Notes under the pieces: model-generated
What the model was told of the DNA's origin: nothing
Seen by the model: only the letters and a program-made list of their open reading frames with translations
Databases searched by the model: none
From: DASPKS01 sp035628035
GTDB taxonomy: Bacteria; Bacteroidota; Rhodothermia; Rhodothermales; Rubricoccaceae
Direction: 5' to 3'
DNA: 37,167 nucleotides
Assembly: GCA_035628035.1 (NCBI GenBank)
Contig: DASPKS010000234.1
Location: 1 to 37,167, forward strand
Position numbers and translations under genes: made by a program
Part shown: positions 14,459 to 23,400 of the stretch, piece by piece
Layout: the number at the start of each line of letters is the position of its first letter
Position numbering within the stretch: position 1 is the first letter of the stretch

Positions 14459-16198
14459 ATGACCTTCAGTCACGACGTCGTCATCGTGGGGGCCGGGGGG
14501 GCCGGGCTGATGGCGGCCCTCTACGCCCGCGAGGGGGGAGCCGACGTCGCCGTCGTCTCCAAGCTCCACCCCCTCCGCAGCCACACCGGCGCGGCGCAGG
14601 GCGGCATCGGCGCCGCCCTCGGCAACGAGGAGGAGGACCACTGGCTCTGGCACGCCTTCGACACCGTCAAGGGCTCCGACTACCTCGGCGACCAGGACGC
14701 CATCGAGACGATGTGCCAGGACGCGCCGCGTACGATCATCGAGCTGGAGCACTACGGCGTCCCCTTCTCGCGCACGAAGGACGGCAAGATCGCGCAGCGC
14801 CGGTTCGGTGGGCACACCCGCAACTACGGCGAGGCCCCGGTGCGGCGGGCCTGCTACGCCGCCGACCGCACGGGCCACGTCATCCTGCACACGCTCTACG
14901 AGCAGTGCACGAAGAACAACGTCCGCTTCTACGACGAATTCCAGGTGCTCGACCTCCTCCGCAACCCCGACGGGGCGGTGTGCGGGGTCGTGGCCTACGA
15001 GCTCCTCTCGGGCGAGGTCCACACCTTCCACGCGAAGATCGTCTGCTTCGCCACCGGGGGCTATGGCCGCGTGTACAAGACGACGAGCAACGCGCACGCC
15101 GGCACCGGCGATGGGTTCGCCCTCGCCCTCCGCGTGGGCGTCCCGCTGGAGGACATGGAGTTCGTGCAGTTCCACCCGACGGGGCTGTACCGCCTCGGTA
15201 TCCTCGTCACCGAGGGGGCGCGCGGCGAGGGCGGCATCCTCCGCAACTCCGAGGGCGAGCGGTTCATGGAGCGCTACGCGCCCACCGTGAAGGACCTCGC
15301 CCCCCGCGACATGGTCTCCCAGTGCATCTACAAGGAGATCCGCGAGGGCCGCGGGATCAACGGGAAGGACTACGTCCACCTCGACATGACGCACGTCGGG
15401 AAGGACGTGCTGGAGCACAAGCTCCCCGAGATCTCGATGTTCTCGCGGATGTACCTCGGCATCGACCCCGTCACGACGCCCATCCCCATCGCGCCCACGT
15501 GCCACTACGCGATGGGCGGCATCCCCACCGACAGCGACGGCCGCGTGGTGGACGGGAAGACCCGCGACGACGTGGTGCCCGGGTTCTTCGCCGTCGGCGA
15601 GTGCGCGTGTGTCTCCGTCCACGGCGCCAACCGCCTCGGGACGAACTCCCTCCTCGACCTCGTCGTGTTCGGCCGCCGCGTCGGGATGGCGATGGCCGAG
15701 CACATCGGCCAGGACCGCAAGAAGGCGCCGCTCCCGGACGACCCCGAGGGCCGCACGCGCGACCTCCTCGAAGGGCTCCTCGCCCGCGCCGACGGCGAGA
15801 AGGCCGTCGCCGTGCGGACGGACCTCCAGGAAACGATGATGAAGAACGTCTCGGTCTTCCGAAACGAGGACACCCTCTCGGAAGCGATGGCCGAGCTCCC
15901 GAAGCTGCGGGAACGTGCCGCGCGCCTCGTCGTGCAGGACAAGGGCCGCCGGTTCAACACCGACCTCCTCGACGCCGTCGAGATCGGGTTCATGGTGGAG
16001 TACGCCGAGGCCATCGCCGCCTGCGCGCGGCACCGCACCGAGAGCCGCGGTGCCCACTCCCGCGAGGACTTCCCCGACCGCGACGACGCGAACTGGCTCA
16101 AGCACACGCTGTTCTACCGCGAGCCCGAGGGCGGCCACCGCATCGAGTCGAAGGACGTCGTCATCACCCGCTTCCAGCCGAAGGAACGGAAGTACTGA
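14459..16198 (+). CDS. sdhA: Succinate dehydrogenase flavoprotein subunit (SdhA)
   Basis: The product has 579 residues, full length. The FAD-binding GAGGAG is at residues 11-16. His42 in RSHTGAAQGG is the expected covalent FAD site. Catalytic and substrate residues are visible: His239 in FHPTG, Arg283 in APRDM, His349 in TCHYAMGG and Arg392 in ANRLGTNSLLD. It oxidises succinate to fumarate in the TCA cycle on the cytoplasmic side. The gene lies 5 nt before sdhB, and its start follows sdhD by 34 nt. No motif is missing. Confidence 0.97.
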   Translation: MTFSHDVVIVGAGGAGLMAALYAREGGADVAVVSKLHPLRSHTGAAQGGIGAALGNEEEDHWLWHAFDTVKGSDYLGDQDAIETMCQDAPRTIIELEHYGVPFSRTKDGKIAQRRFGGHTRNYGEAPVRRACYAADRTGHVILHTLYEQCTKNNVRFYDEFQVLDLLRNPDGAVCGVVAYELLSGEVHTFHAKIVCFATGGYGRVYKTTSNAHAGTGDGFALALRVGVPLEDMEFVQFHPTGLYRLGILVTEGARGEGGILRNSEGERFMERYAPTVKDLAPRDMVSQCIYKEIREGRGINGKDYVHLDMTHVGKDVLEHKLPEISMFSRMYLGIDPVTTPIPIAPTCHYAMGGIPTDSDGRVVDGKTRDDVVPGFFAVGECACVSVHGANRLGTNSLLDLVVFGRRVGMAMAEHIGQDRKKAPLPDDPEGRTRDLLEGLLARADGEKAVAVRTDLQETMMKNVSVFRNEDTLSEAMAELPKLRERAARLVVQDKGRRFNTDLLDAVEIGFMVEYAEAIAACARHRTESRGAHSREDFPDRDDANWLKHTLFYREPEGGHRIESKDVVITRFQPKERKY

Positions 16199-16203
16199 GC
16201 CCC

Positions 16204-16914
16204 ATGCAAGTCACCGTCAAGATCAAGCGGTACGACCCCGAGCGCGACGAGCAGCCGCACTGGGAGAGCTTCCAGGTCGAGGCCGACCCGATGGACCGGG
16301 CGCTCGACCTGCTCATGAACATCAAGTGGCACGTCGACGGGACGCTCACCTTCCGGAAGAGCTGCGCGCACGGCGTCTGCGGCTCCGACGCGATGAAGAT
16401 CAACGGCGAGAACCGGCTCGCCTGCGCCGTGCTCGTCCAGGACCTCGTCGGGAAGAACGGCGGGACGATCACGTTCGAGCCGATGCCGACGGCACCCATC
16501 ATCAAGGACCTCGTCATCGACCAGACGAGCTTCTTCGAGAAGTACCGCGCCGTGATGCCGTGGCTCGTCACGCACGGCCCCGCGCCCGAGAAGGAGCGGC
16601 TCCAGCGGCCCGAGGACCACGCCGTCATCGAGGACGCCACGAAGTGCATCATGTGCGGGGCGTGCACGCACGCGTGCCCCTCCACGTGGGCCGACCCCGA
16701 CTACCTCGGCCCCGCCGCCATGCTGAAGGCGTACCGGTACGTGTTCGACTCCCGCGACGAGGAGGCCGAGGAGCGCCTCCAGATCGTGGACTCGAAGGAC
16801 GGCCTCTGGAAGTGCTACACCATCTTCAACTGCGTGGAGTCGTGCCCGAAGGGGATCGACATCACGCGGTGGCTCTCGGCGCTCAAGCGAAAGGCCGTCA
16901 CCGCGAGGTATTGA
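16204..16914 (+). CDS. sdhB: Succinate dehydrogenase iron-sulfur subunit (SdhB)
   Basis: The product has 236 residues. The [2Fe-2S] ligands are Cys54, Cys59, Asp62 and Cys74 (SCAHGVCGSD then LAC); Asp in the third position is also seen in E. coli SdhB. The [4Fe-4S] ligands are Cys148, Cys151, Cys154 and Cys214, and the [3Fe-4S] ligands Cys158, Cys204 and Cys210. It relays electrons from FAD to quinone. The sdhA-sdhB spacing of 5 nt shows co-transcription, and the cluster is closed by the terminator at 17003-17041. Confidence 0.97.
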   Translation: MQVTVKIKRYDPERDEQPHWESFQVEADPMDRALDLLMNIKWHVDGTLTFRKSCAHGVCGSDAMKINGENRLACAVLVQDLVGKNGGTITFEPMPTAPIIKDLVIDQTSFFEKYRAVMPWLVTHGPAPEKERLQRPEDHAVIEDATKCIMCGACTHACPSTWADPDYLGPAAMLKAYRYVFDSRDEEAEERLQIVDSKDGLWKCYTIFNCVESCPKGIDITRWLSALKRKAVTARY

Positions 16915-17002
16915 CGGAACCTCCTGCAGGCGGGGCGTATGACCCGCAGCACTCCGACTCGTCGGGGTGACTCTCCACAGTGGCAACCCCACTGCTTGCC
17001 TT

Positions 17003-17041
17003 CCCGCCCGGCGCTAATCCCGCCGGGCGGGTTGTTTTTTT
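17003..17041 (+). terminator. Strong Rho-independent terminator of the sdh operon
   Basis: A perfect 11-bp stem (CCCGCCCGGCG at 17003-17013 with CGCCGGGCGGG at 17021-17031), a 7-nt loop and then TTGTTTTTTT. It lies 88 nt after the sdhB stop. A smaller hairpin, CAGTGG/CCACTG (16978-16983, 16989-16994), precedes it. Confidence 0.92.
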
Positions 17042-17045
17042 GCTT

Positions 17046-17075
17046 CCGGTGGCGCGGCGTGCCTCGTGCCACCGG
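17046..17075 (-). other. Inverted repeat beyond the sdh terminator
   Basis: CCGGTGGC (17046-17053) pairs with GCCACCGG (17068-17075) across a 14-nt loop. It lies 45 nt downstream of the minus-strand gene ending at 17121. No T-run follows on the minus strand, so it may only protect the 3' end or be incidental. Confidence 0.3.
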
Positions 17076-17120
17076 GCAGTCTCGGCGCGAGCGGTTTTCC
17101 TTCGTGCGGAGAGACCTCGG

Positions 17121-17492
17121 TTACGCCGGACCCGCTGATGCCTCTGGACCGCTGAGGCCTACCCAGTAATCAACCGCCGACTCAAAGGTGATCTCGTTGC
17201 CGACTTCATCGGCTTGATCGGGGGTCAGGTACCCTCCAGGGCACGAAGAACGGAAACCCGTTGCCCAAAACAGAGGACCTCCCGTTCCTGGACCGTGTGA
17301 GTAGTCCAGCGTTAAGACCTCGTCCTTCCCATCCCATGTGAGGCGGAGTCTTGGTTCGCCATCGCCAACCGTGATCATGCGACTACCGAAGGCCTCTGGG
17401 TGTGCCTCTTCGGTCACATCTGCTAAGCCACAGGAGATAGCGCGGGTCCGGAGATAATCAAAAGCCTCCTCGACGGTGATACGCCGCGACAT
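17121..17492 (-). CDS. Hypothetical protein (123 aa) of atypical base composition
   Basis: The product has 123 residues: a helical start (MSRRITVEEAFDYLRTRA), a beta-rich centre (PRLRLTWDGKDEVLTLDYS) and a C-terminal TPDQADEVGNEITFESAVDY segment. I do not recognise a family; a small soluble alpha/beta protein of immunity or inhibitor type would fit the look, but nothing proves it. The gene uses codons such as TTA, AGA, TCA, CCA and GGA that the neighbouring GC-rich genes avoid, and the surrounding ~500 bases are visibly less GC-rich. This suggests recent acquisition. It follows the lytic transglycosylase gene by 21 nt on the same strand. Confidence 0.6.
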   Translation of the reverse strand: MSRRITVEEAFDYLRTRAISCGLADVTEEAHPEAFGSRMITVGDGEPRLRLTWDGKDEVLTLDYSHGPGTGGPLFWATGFRSSCPGGYLTPDQADEVGNEITFESAVDYWVGLSGPEASAGPA

Positions 17493-17513
17493 AGCCCGAG
17501 GCCGCCGGTGCTA

Positions 17514-18632
17514 TTACCCGCCGAGGGCGCGGGCGACGGCGATGAAGCGCGGCACGTACTCGCGCGTCTCGCGCGGGAGGTCGCGGTGGATGTCCCAGTA
17601 CGTCGGCGTGCGGCCGAGGCGGCGGCGGTGCCGCGCCACGAGCCCCTGCACGCGGGCCGGGCCCCAGTTGTACGCCGCCAGGGCGAGCTGCCAGTCGCCG
17701 TTGAACATCCGCCCGAGGCGCTGGAGGTGGCGCACGGCCGCGTTCGTCGCGCGCGTCGGGTTGTGGATGGCCGTCGAGTCGAGCCCGTACATCGCGCCGG
17801 TGCCGGGCATGAGCTGCCACAGCCCGATGGCGCCGGCCGAGCTCACCGCGCCCGACGAGAGCCCGCTCTCGATCACGGCCACGTACTTCAGCTCCGTCGG
17901 GAGGCCGCGCGCGCGGAGGGCGCGGTCGATCATCGGGAAGAGCCGACGGCCACGCGCGCGCACACCCCGGAATCCGCCGAACGACCGCGACATCACGGCC
18001 GACTGCTGCTGGATGAGCCGCTCCATCTCGGGCGGGAACGCAAGGATCGCCGGGATCGCGGGGGCCGCTTCCACCTCGGGTTCGGGGGCAACGGTGCCGC
18101 CGGGCACGTCCGTCACGGGGCGGCCGTGGTCGTCGAAGTCGGCCAGCGAGGCCCCGCGGAGGCGGGCGAACTCGTCGGCCGAGAGGGCCACGGGGCGGAC
18201 GCCGCCGTGGTGCCGCTCGTAGGCCGCCTGCGCGCGGAGGTACAGCGCGCGGAAGTGCTCGTTGTAGATCGCGCCACGGTCGGCCGCGAGCGCGCGGGCC
18301 TCCGCGAAGGCCTCGTCGGCGAGGCGATGGGCGGTGGCGTTGTCGCTCCGCCGCTCGGCCTGCTCGATGGTGAGGAGCGTCCGGCGGAGCGCGACGACGC
18401 GGCGCGGCCAGTCCTGCACCGGCGTCGCCCCGGGCGCAGGCGGCATCGGAGCGGGAAGCACGCTATGCGGCGCGGCCGGCGGCACCGTGACGGAGTCCGG
18501 CACGAGGACCGGCGTGGCCGTCACGGACGACGCCACGAGCGCCCCCAGCGCAAGCCCGGAGAAGGGCCCGCGGAGGGCGCGAAACAGCGCGTTTCGAGGC
18601 GAACAGAAGGCTGGACGGAGGGCGTTCAGCAT
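17514..18632 (-). CDS. Lytic transglycosylase (SLT domain, MltD-like)
   Basis: The product has 372 residues from the ATG at 18632, chosen because it is followed by a hydrophobic export segment (FSGLALGALVASSVTA, 24-39); the same frame could start at 18683. Residues ~75-200 are a helical and Pro-rich region. The transglycosylase domain covers about 225-370, with catalytic Glu255 in VAVIESGLSS, then GAIGLWQLMPGTG (268-280) and LALAAYNWGPARV (316-328). It should cleave peptidoglycan glycan strands in the periplasm, forming anhydromuramic ends. It resembles the larger protein at 27479-29440 but has no LysM domain. Confidence 0.9.
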   Translation of the reverse strand: MLNALRPAFCSPRNALFRALRGPFSGLALGALVASSVTATPVLVPDSVTVPPAAPHSVLPAPMPPAPGATPVQDWPRRVVALRRTLLTIEQAERRSDNATAHRLADEAFAEARALAADRGAIYNEHFRALYLRAQAAYERHHGGVRPVALSADEFARLRGASLADFDDHGRPVTDVPGGTVAPEPEVEAAPAIPAILAFPPEMERLIQQQSAVMSRSFGGFRGVRARGRRLFPMIDRALRARGLPTELKYVAVIESGLSSGAVSSAGAIGLWQLMPGTGAMYGLDSTAIHNPTRATNAAVRHLQRLGRMFNGDWQLALAAYNWGPARVQGLVARHRRRLGRTPTYWDIHRDLPRETREYVPRFIAVARALGG

Positions 18633-18882
18633 GACGGACGACGAGGCACCAGGGTGCCCCTTGGCGGGCGAAGAGGATACCACCCAGAACCCTGCGAAAC
18701 CTGGTCCAACAGGGGTGCCCTATGCGGAGTCTTCAACGAGCGGCCCCGTGCCATTCGGGTGCACCGGCGCGGCCCATTGCAACGGGAGCGCCGCTCGCGC
18801 GTTCCGTGCGCACCGTGCGCATCCCGCACGCTGGCCCGCATCCGCCGCCCAAGCCTACCTTACCGCCCCGCTCCGCGTTTCG

Positions 18883-20373
18883 ATGAACCCCGACGTCAAG
18901 ATCCTCTTCGTGGACGACGAGCCGGACCTGGCCCCCCTCATCCGGCAGAAGTTCCGGCGCCACGTCCGTGAGGGGCTCTTCGACCTCGACTTCGCCGGCG
19001 ACGGCGTCGAGGCCCTCCAGAAGCTGGAGAGCGACCCCACCATCGAGATCGTCGTCACCGACCTCAACATGCCGAGGATGGACGGGCTCACGCTGCTCGG
19101 CCGCCTCCGCGAGCGCGAGCGCGTTCAGAAGGCCATCGTCGTCACCGCCTACGGCGACATGGAGAACATCCGGACGGCGATGAACCGGGGCGCCTTCGAC
19201 TTCCTCACGAAGCCGATCGACCTCAACGACCTCGAGGTCACCATCAACAACGCCCGCGAGATCGTCGAGCGCGAGCGCGAGGCCGCGCGCGTCCGCGAGA
19301 CGTTCGGCCGGTACCTCTCCGACGAGGTCGCGCGGGCGATCCTCGACAACCCCTCCGCGCTCGCCCTCGGCGGCGAGCGCCGCGAGGTGAGCGTGCTCAT
19401 GAGCGACATCAGCGGGTTCTCGGCGCTCTCGGAGCGGCTCGAGCCCGAGCGCGTCGTCGAGCTGCTCAACGTGTTCCTCGGGAAGATGACCGACGTCATC
19501 GACCGGTTCGACGGGACCATCGACGAGTTCATCGGCGACGCGATCCTCGTCATCTTTGGGGCGCCGATGCCACAGACCGATCACGCCGGGCGTGCTGTCG
19601 GCTGCGCCGTGGCGATGCAGCGGGCGATGGAGGAGGTGAACGCCGAGCTGAAGCGGCGCGGGCTCCCGAAGGTGGAGATGGGCGTGGCCGTGAACACGGG
19701 GGAGGTGGTCGTGGGCAACATCGGCTCGGAGAAGCGCGCGAAGTACGGCGTCGTCGGGAGCCCGGTGAACCTCACGAGCCGCATCCAGTCGCTCGCCGCC
19801 TCGGGGGAGGTGGTGATGACGACGGCGACACGGGAGAAGCTCGGCGAGAACGTCCGCATCCGCTCCACGCGCGAGGTGTCGATGAAGGGGTTCGCCGAGC
19901 CGATCACGGTCCACTTCATCGACGGGGTCGGCGAGCCGTACCACCTCGACCTCCCGCAGCGCGACGCCGAGCCGCTCGTGCCGCTCGCCGTCTCCGTCCC
20001 CTGCTTCTACACCGTCCTCGACGGGAAGCAGCTCACCGATGAGGCGCGGCGGGCCGAGATCGTCCGCCTCTCCTCGACGGAGGCCGTCGTGCTCACGGCG
20101 CGGAGCGTGCCGCCGCGCTCGGACCTCAAGCTCGCCGTCCCGCTCTCACCCGCCGCGGCGGCGGCCGCCGCCGAGGGGGAGCCGACGGCCGAGCTGGGCG
20201 ACCTCTACGCGAAGGTGGTCGAGAGCGAGTCGAGCAGCGTCGGCGGCCCGATGCTCACGCTCTGCTTCACCGACGTCCCCGAGGAGGTAGAGCGCGCGCT
20301 GACCCGCTTCCGCGCTCACGGGATGGCGCCGGAGGCCTCGCCGGAGGCCCAGGCGTCCCCGGCGTCGGCCTGA
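18883..20373 (+). CDS. Response regulator fused to a class III nucleotide cyclase
   Basis: The product has 496 residues. The receiver domain (1-120) has the acidic pair Asp11/Asp12, phosphoacceptor Asp60 in VVTDLNMPRMDG, Thr88 and Lys110. A coiled-coil signalling helix (~120-145) leads to the cyclase domain (~165-350) with metal-binding Asp175 and Asp219 and catalytic Asn296 and Arg300 in VNLTSR. The base-selecting positions are Glu215 and Gly289; Glu is the guanylyl-cyclase-like choice, so the product may be cGMP rather than cAMP. Residues ~395-475 form an unassigned beta-rich domain, faintly PilZ-like. The start at 18883 is where the receiver begins. A -7-like TACCTTAC lies at 18856-18863. 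The kinase gene follows 37 nt downstream. Confidence 0.92.
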   Translation: MNPDVKILFVDDEPDLAPLIRQKFRRHVREGLFDLDFAGDGVEALQKLESDPTIEIVVTDLNMPRMDGLTLLGRLRERERVQKAIVVTAYGDMENIRTAMNRGAFDFLTKPIDLNDLEVTINNAREIVEREREAARVRETFGRYLSDEVARAILDNPSALALGGERREVSVLMSDISGFSALSERLEPERVVELLNVFLGKMTDVIDRFDGTIDEFIGDAILVIFGAPMPQTDHAGRAVGCAVAMQRAMEEVNAELKRRGLPKVEMGVAVNTGEVVVGNIGSEKRAKYGVVGSPVNLTSRIQSLAASGEVVMTTATREKLGENVRIRSTREVSMKGFAEPITVHFIDGVGEPYHLDLPQRDAEPLVPLAVSVPCFYTVLDGKQLTDEARRAEIVRLSSTEAVVLTARSVPPRSDLKLAVPLSPAAAAAAAEGEPTAELGDLYAKVVESESSSVGGPMLTLCFTDVPEEVERALTRFRAHGMAPEASPEAQASPASA

Positions 20374-20410
20374 GCCGCCGCGCGCCCGCGTGCGCCCTGC
20401 CCGCGTGCCG

Positions 20411-23400
20411 ATGTCCCGTCTCGCTGCCCCTGCCCCCTACCGGCTGGTGCTCGCCGGTGTGCTGGCGGCCCTCGCCGTCGTCGCGCTCGGCGTCCGGCCG
20501 GCGCTCCCCCAGGGCGGCGACGCGGCGGCGACCGATGCGGCCCCCACGACGGCGGAGGAGAGCCCGCTCGCGTTCCGCCGCCTCACGGCCGAGAGCGGCC
20601 TCACGAGCAGCGCCGTCACGGCCGTCACGCAGGACTCCCTGGGATTCCTCTGGGTCGGCACGGTGGACGGGCTGAACCGCTACGACGGCTACGAGGTTCG
20701 CCCCTTCCGGCAGGCGGAAGGCGACGCGCGGAGCCTCGCCGACAACGGGGTCTCGGCGCTCGCGCCTGCGCCGGGCGGCGGCCTCTGGGTGGGCACGTTC
20801 GGCGGGGGCCTCCACCGCTATGACCCCGCCACGGAGTCGTTCACGCGCCTCCGCCACCGCGACGACGACCCCGGCAGCCTCGCTTCCGACGAGGTGCTCG
20901 CCGTGCTCCCCGCCCGCGACGGGACCCTCTGGGTGGGCACCACGGCAGGACTCTCGCGCCTCGACCCAGGGGCCGACCGCTTCGTGCACTACCTACACGA
21001 TCCCGCCAATGCGGTTACCCTCCCCCACAACGAGGTACAGGCGCTCTTCGAGGACGCCCGCGGCGTGCTGTGGGTGGGCACGAAGGACGGGCTAGCCCGC
21101 CTCGACCGCGCGACGAGCCGGTTCGTGACGTACCGCACGGGCGGCCCGGAGGACCTCCTGGCCAACAACGTCTCTGCCATCCGCAGCCGCGAGCGCGGGG
21201 GCCTCTGGGTGGGCACGTACGGGGGCCTCTTCGTCTTCGACCCCGCGGCCGCAGCGCTAACCCCCGTGGCCCTTACGGGTCCTGTGGGGTGGAGCGTGAT
21301 CACGGCGCTGTATGAGGACGCCGAGGGGACGCTCTGGATCGGGACCGGCGGCGGCCTCCAGGAGATGCGCCCTTCCGGCCGCGTCGTGCTCCACGCGCAC
21401 GAAGAGGACCAGCCGGCCAGCCTCAGCGACGGGCCGGTCTCCGCGGTGTTCCAAGACCGCCAGGGGGTGCTCTGGGTGAGCACCTACGGTGGCCTCAACG
21501 CGACCGACCGCGCGCAGGGCACTTTCGCCTCGCTCCGCCACGAGCCTGGCGACCCCGGCAGCCTCGCCAGCAGCAACGTGCTGTCGGTCCTGCCGGGGGC
21601 CGACGGCACGGTCTGGGTAGGGACCGACCGCGGGCTCAACCGGGTCAGCCCCGACCGACGGACCACGATGCATTTCACCGAGCGGGAGCTCCGAAGCCCT
21701 GAGGTGCGGGCGCTCCTCCAGACGGCCGACGGCACGCTGTGGGTCGGGACCGGCTTCGGGCTTGTCCGGCAGGAGGGAGGGCGCACGTTCGCGCACCTCG
21801 GTCCGGAGCAGTCGGGAGGACCGAGCGTCGCCACGTCGCTGGCCGAAGATGGCGCGGGGCGCATCTGGATGGGGACCGTAACCGGGGGGCTGCTCCGCTA
21901 CGACCGCGCGACGAATGCCTTCGCCGCGTACCGCCACGACCCGGCGAACCCCCGCAGCCTCGCGCACGACAACGTCCAGGCCCTCGCGGTGACGCGTGAC
22001 GGTGCGCTCTGGGTGGGCACGCGTGGGGGGCTCGACCGCCTCGACCCGGCCACCAATGCCTTCACCCACTTCCGCCACAACGGGGCCGACACCTCCTCGA
22101 TTAGCCACGACGCCGTCCTCACGCTGCTCGTCCAGGCGGAGGGGACGCTGTGGGCGGGCACGGAGCGCGGCGGGCTCTGCCGCTTCGACCCGTCGGGCGC
22201 CGCGGCCGGGTTCACCTGCTACACCGAGGCCAACAGCGACATCCCCTCCAACACCGTGAACGCGCTCGTCGAAGACGGCGCGGGGTTCCTCTGGCTCGGG
22301 ACGAACCGAGGCCTGAGCAAGTTCGACCCCGTCACGGCGACGTTCCGCACGTACGAGGGAGGCGCCGATGCGCTCGTCACGAGCCCCCGGGCGGCGGCGC
22401 GCGCGCCCTCGGGCGAGCTCCTCTTCGGGGGGCCCGGCGGGCTCCGGCTCTTCCGGCCGGAGCAGGTGAGCACGATCAACCCGAACCCCCCGCAGGTCGC
22501 CCTCACCGGGGTAGCCATCAACAACGAGCCCGTGGCGCCGGGCGAGGAGGCGCCCTTGCGCGCCGCCGCCCCCGTAGCGCCGGCGCTCCACCTCGGGCCC
22601 GAGGACCTCGTCGTCACGTTCCAGTTCGCCGCGCTCCACTTCTCCGCCCCCGAGCGGAACCGGTACGCCTACCGGCTGCGCGGCTTCAACGGCGAGTGGG
22701 TGGAGACGCCGCAGCGCGCCGTGACCTATACCAACCTCGACCCCGGGCGGTACACCTTCGAGGTGCGCGCGGCCAACGCCGACGGGGTGTGGAGCGAGCA
22801 GCCCGCCGCGCTCCGCGTGGTGGTGTCGCCGCCGTGGTGGCGCTCGCGGTGGGCCTACGCCCTCTATCTCCTCCTCTTCGCCGCCGCCGTCTATGGGCTT
22901 GACCGCTACCAGCGCGAGCGGCTCCTCCGGCAGGAGCGGGAGCGGGCGGCCATCCGCGAGGCCGAGCTCCGCGCCGAGAAGGCCGAGGCCGACGCGAAGG
23001 TGCTCAAGGCCGAGGCCGAGCGGAAGGCGGAGGTGGAGCGGGCCAACGCGGCCCTCCAGGAGTCGCTCCGAAACCTCAAAGCCACGCAGCAGCAGCTCGT
23101 CCAGGCCGAGAAGCTCGCGTCGCTGGGCCAGCTCACGGCGGGGATCGCCCACGAGATCAAGAACCCCCTCAACTTCGTCAACAACTTCGCCGCCCTCTCC
23201 GTCGACCTCGCCGACGAGGTGGCCGACGAGCTGGCCGCCCACAAGGACCGCCCGGTGTCCGAAGTGGCCGACGAGGTGGCCGACCTCCTCGCCGACCTCA
23301 AGGAGAACGCGCGCCGCATCCACGAGCACGGCCAGCGCGCCGACCGCATCGTGCAGGCGATGCTCCAGCACACGCGCGGCGGCGCCGGCGAGCGCACCCC

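Noticed and set aside
20651..22440. Regular repeats in the DNA of the kinase gene, considered as CRISPR or VNTR
   Set aside because: The periodicity is that of translated propeller blades with divergent DNA; there are no identical repeats with unique spacers.
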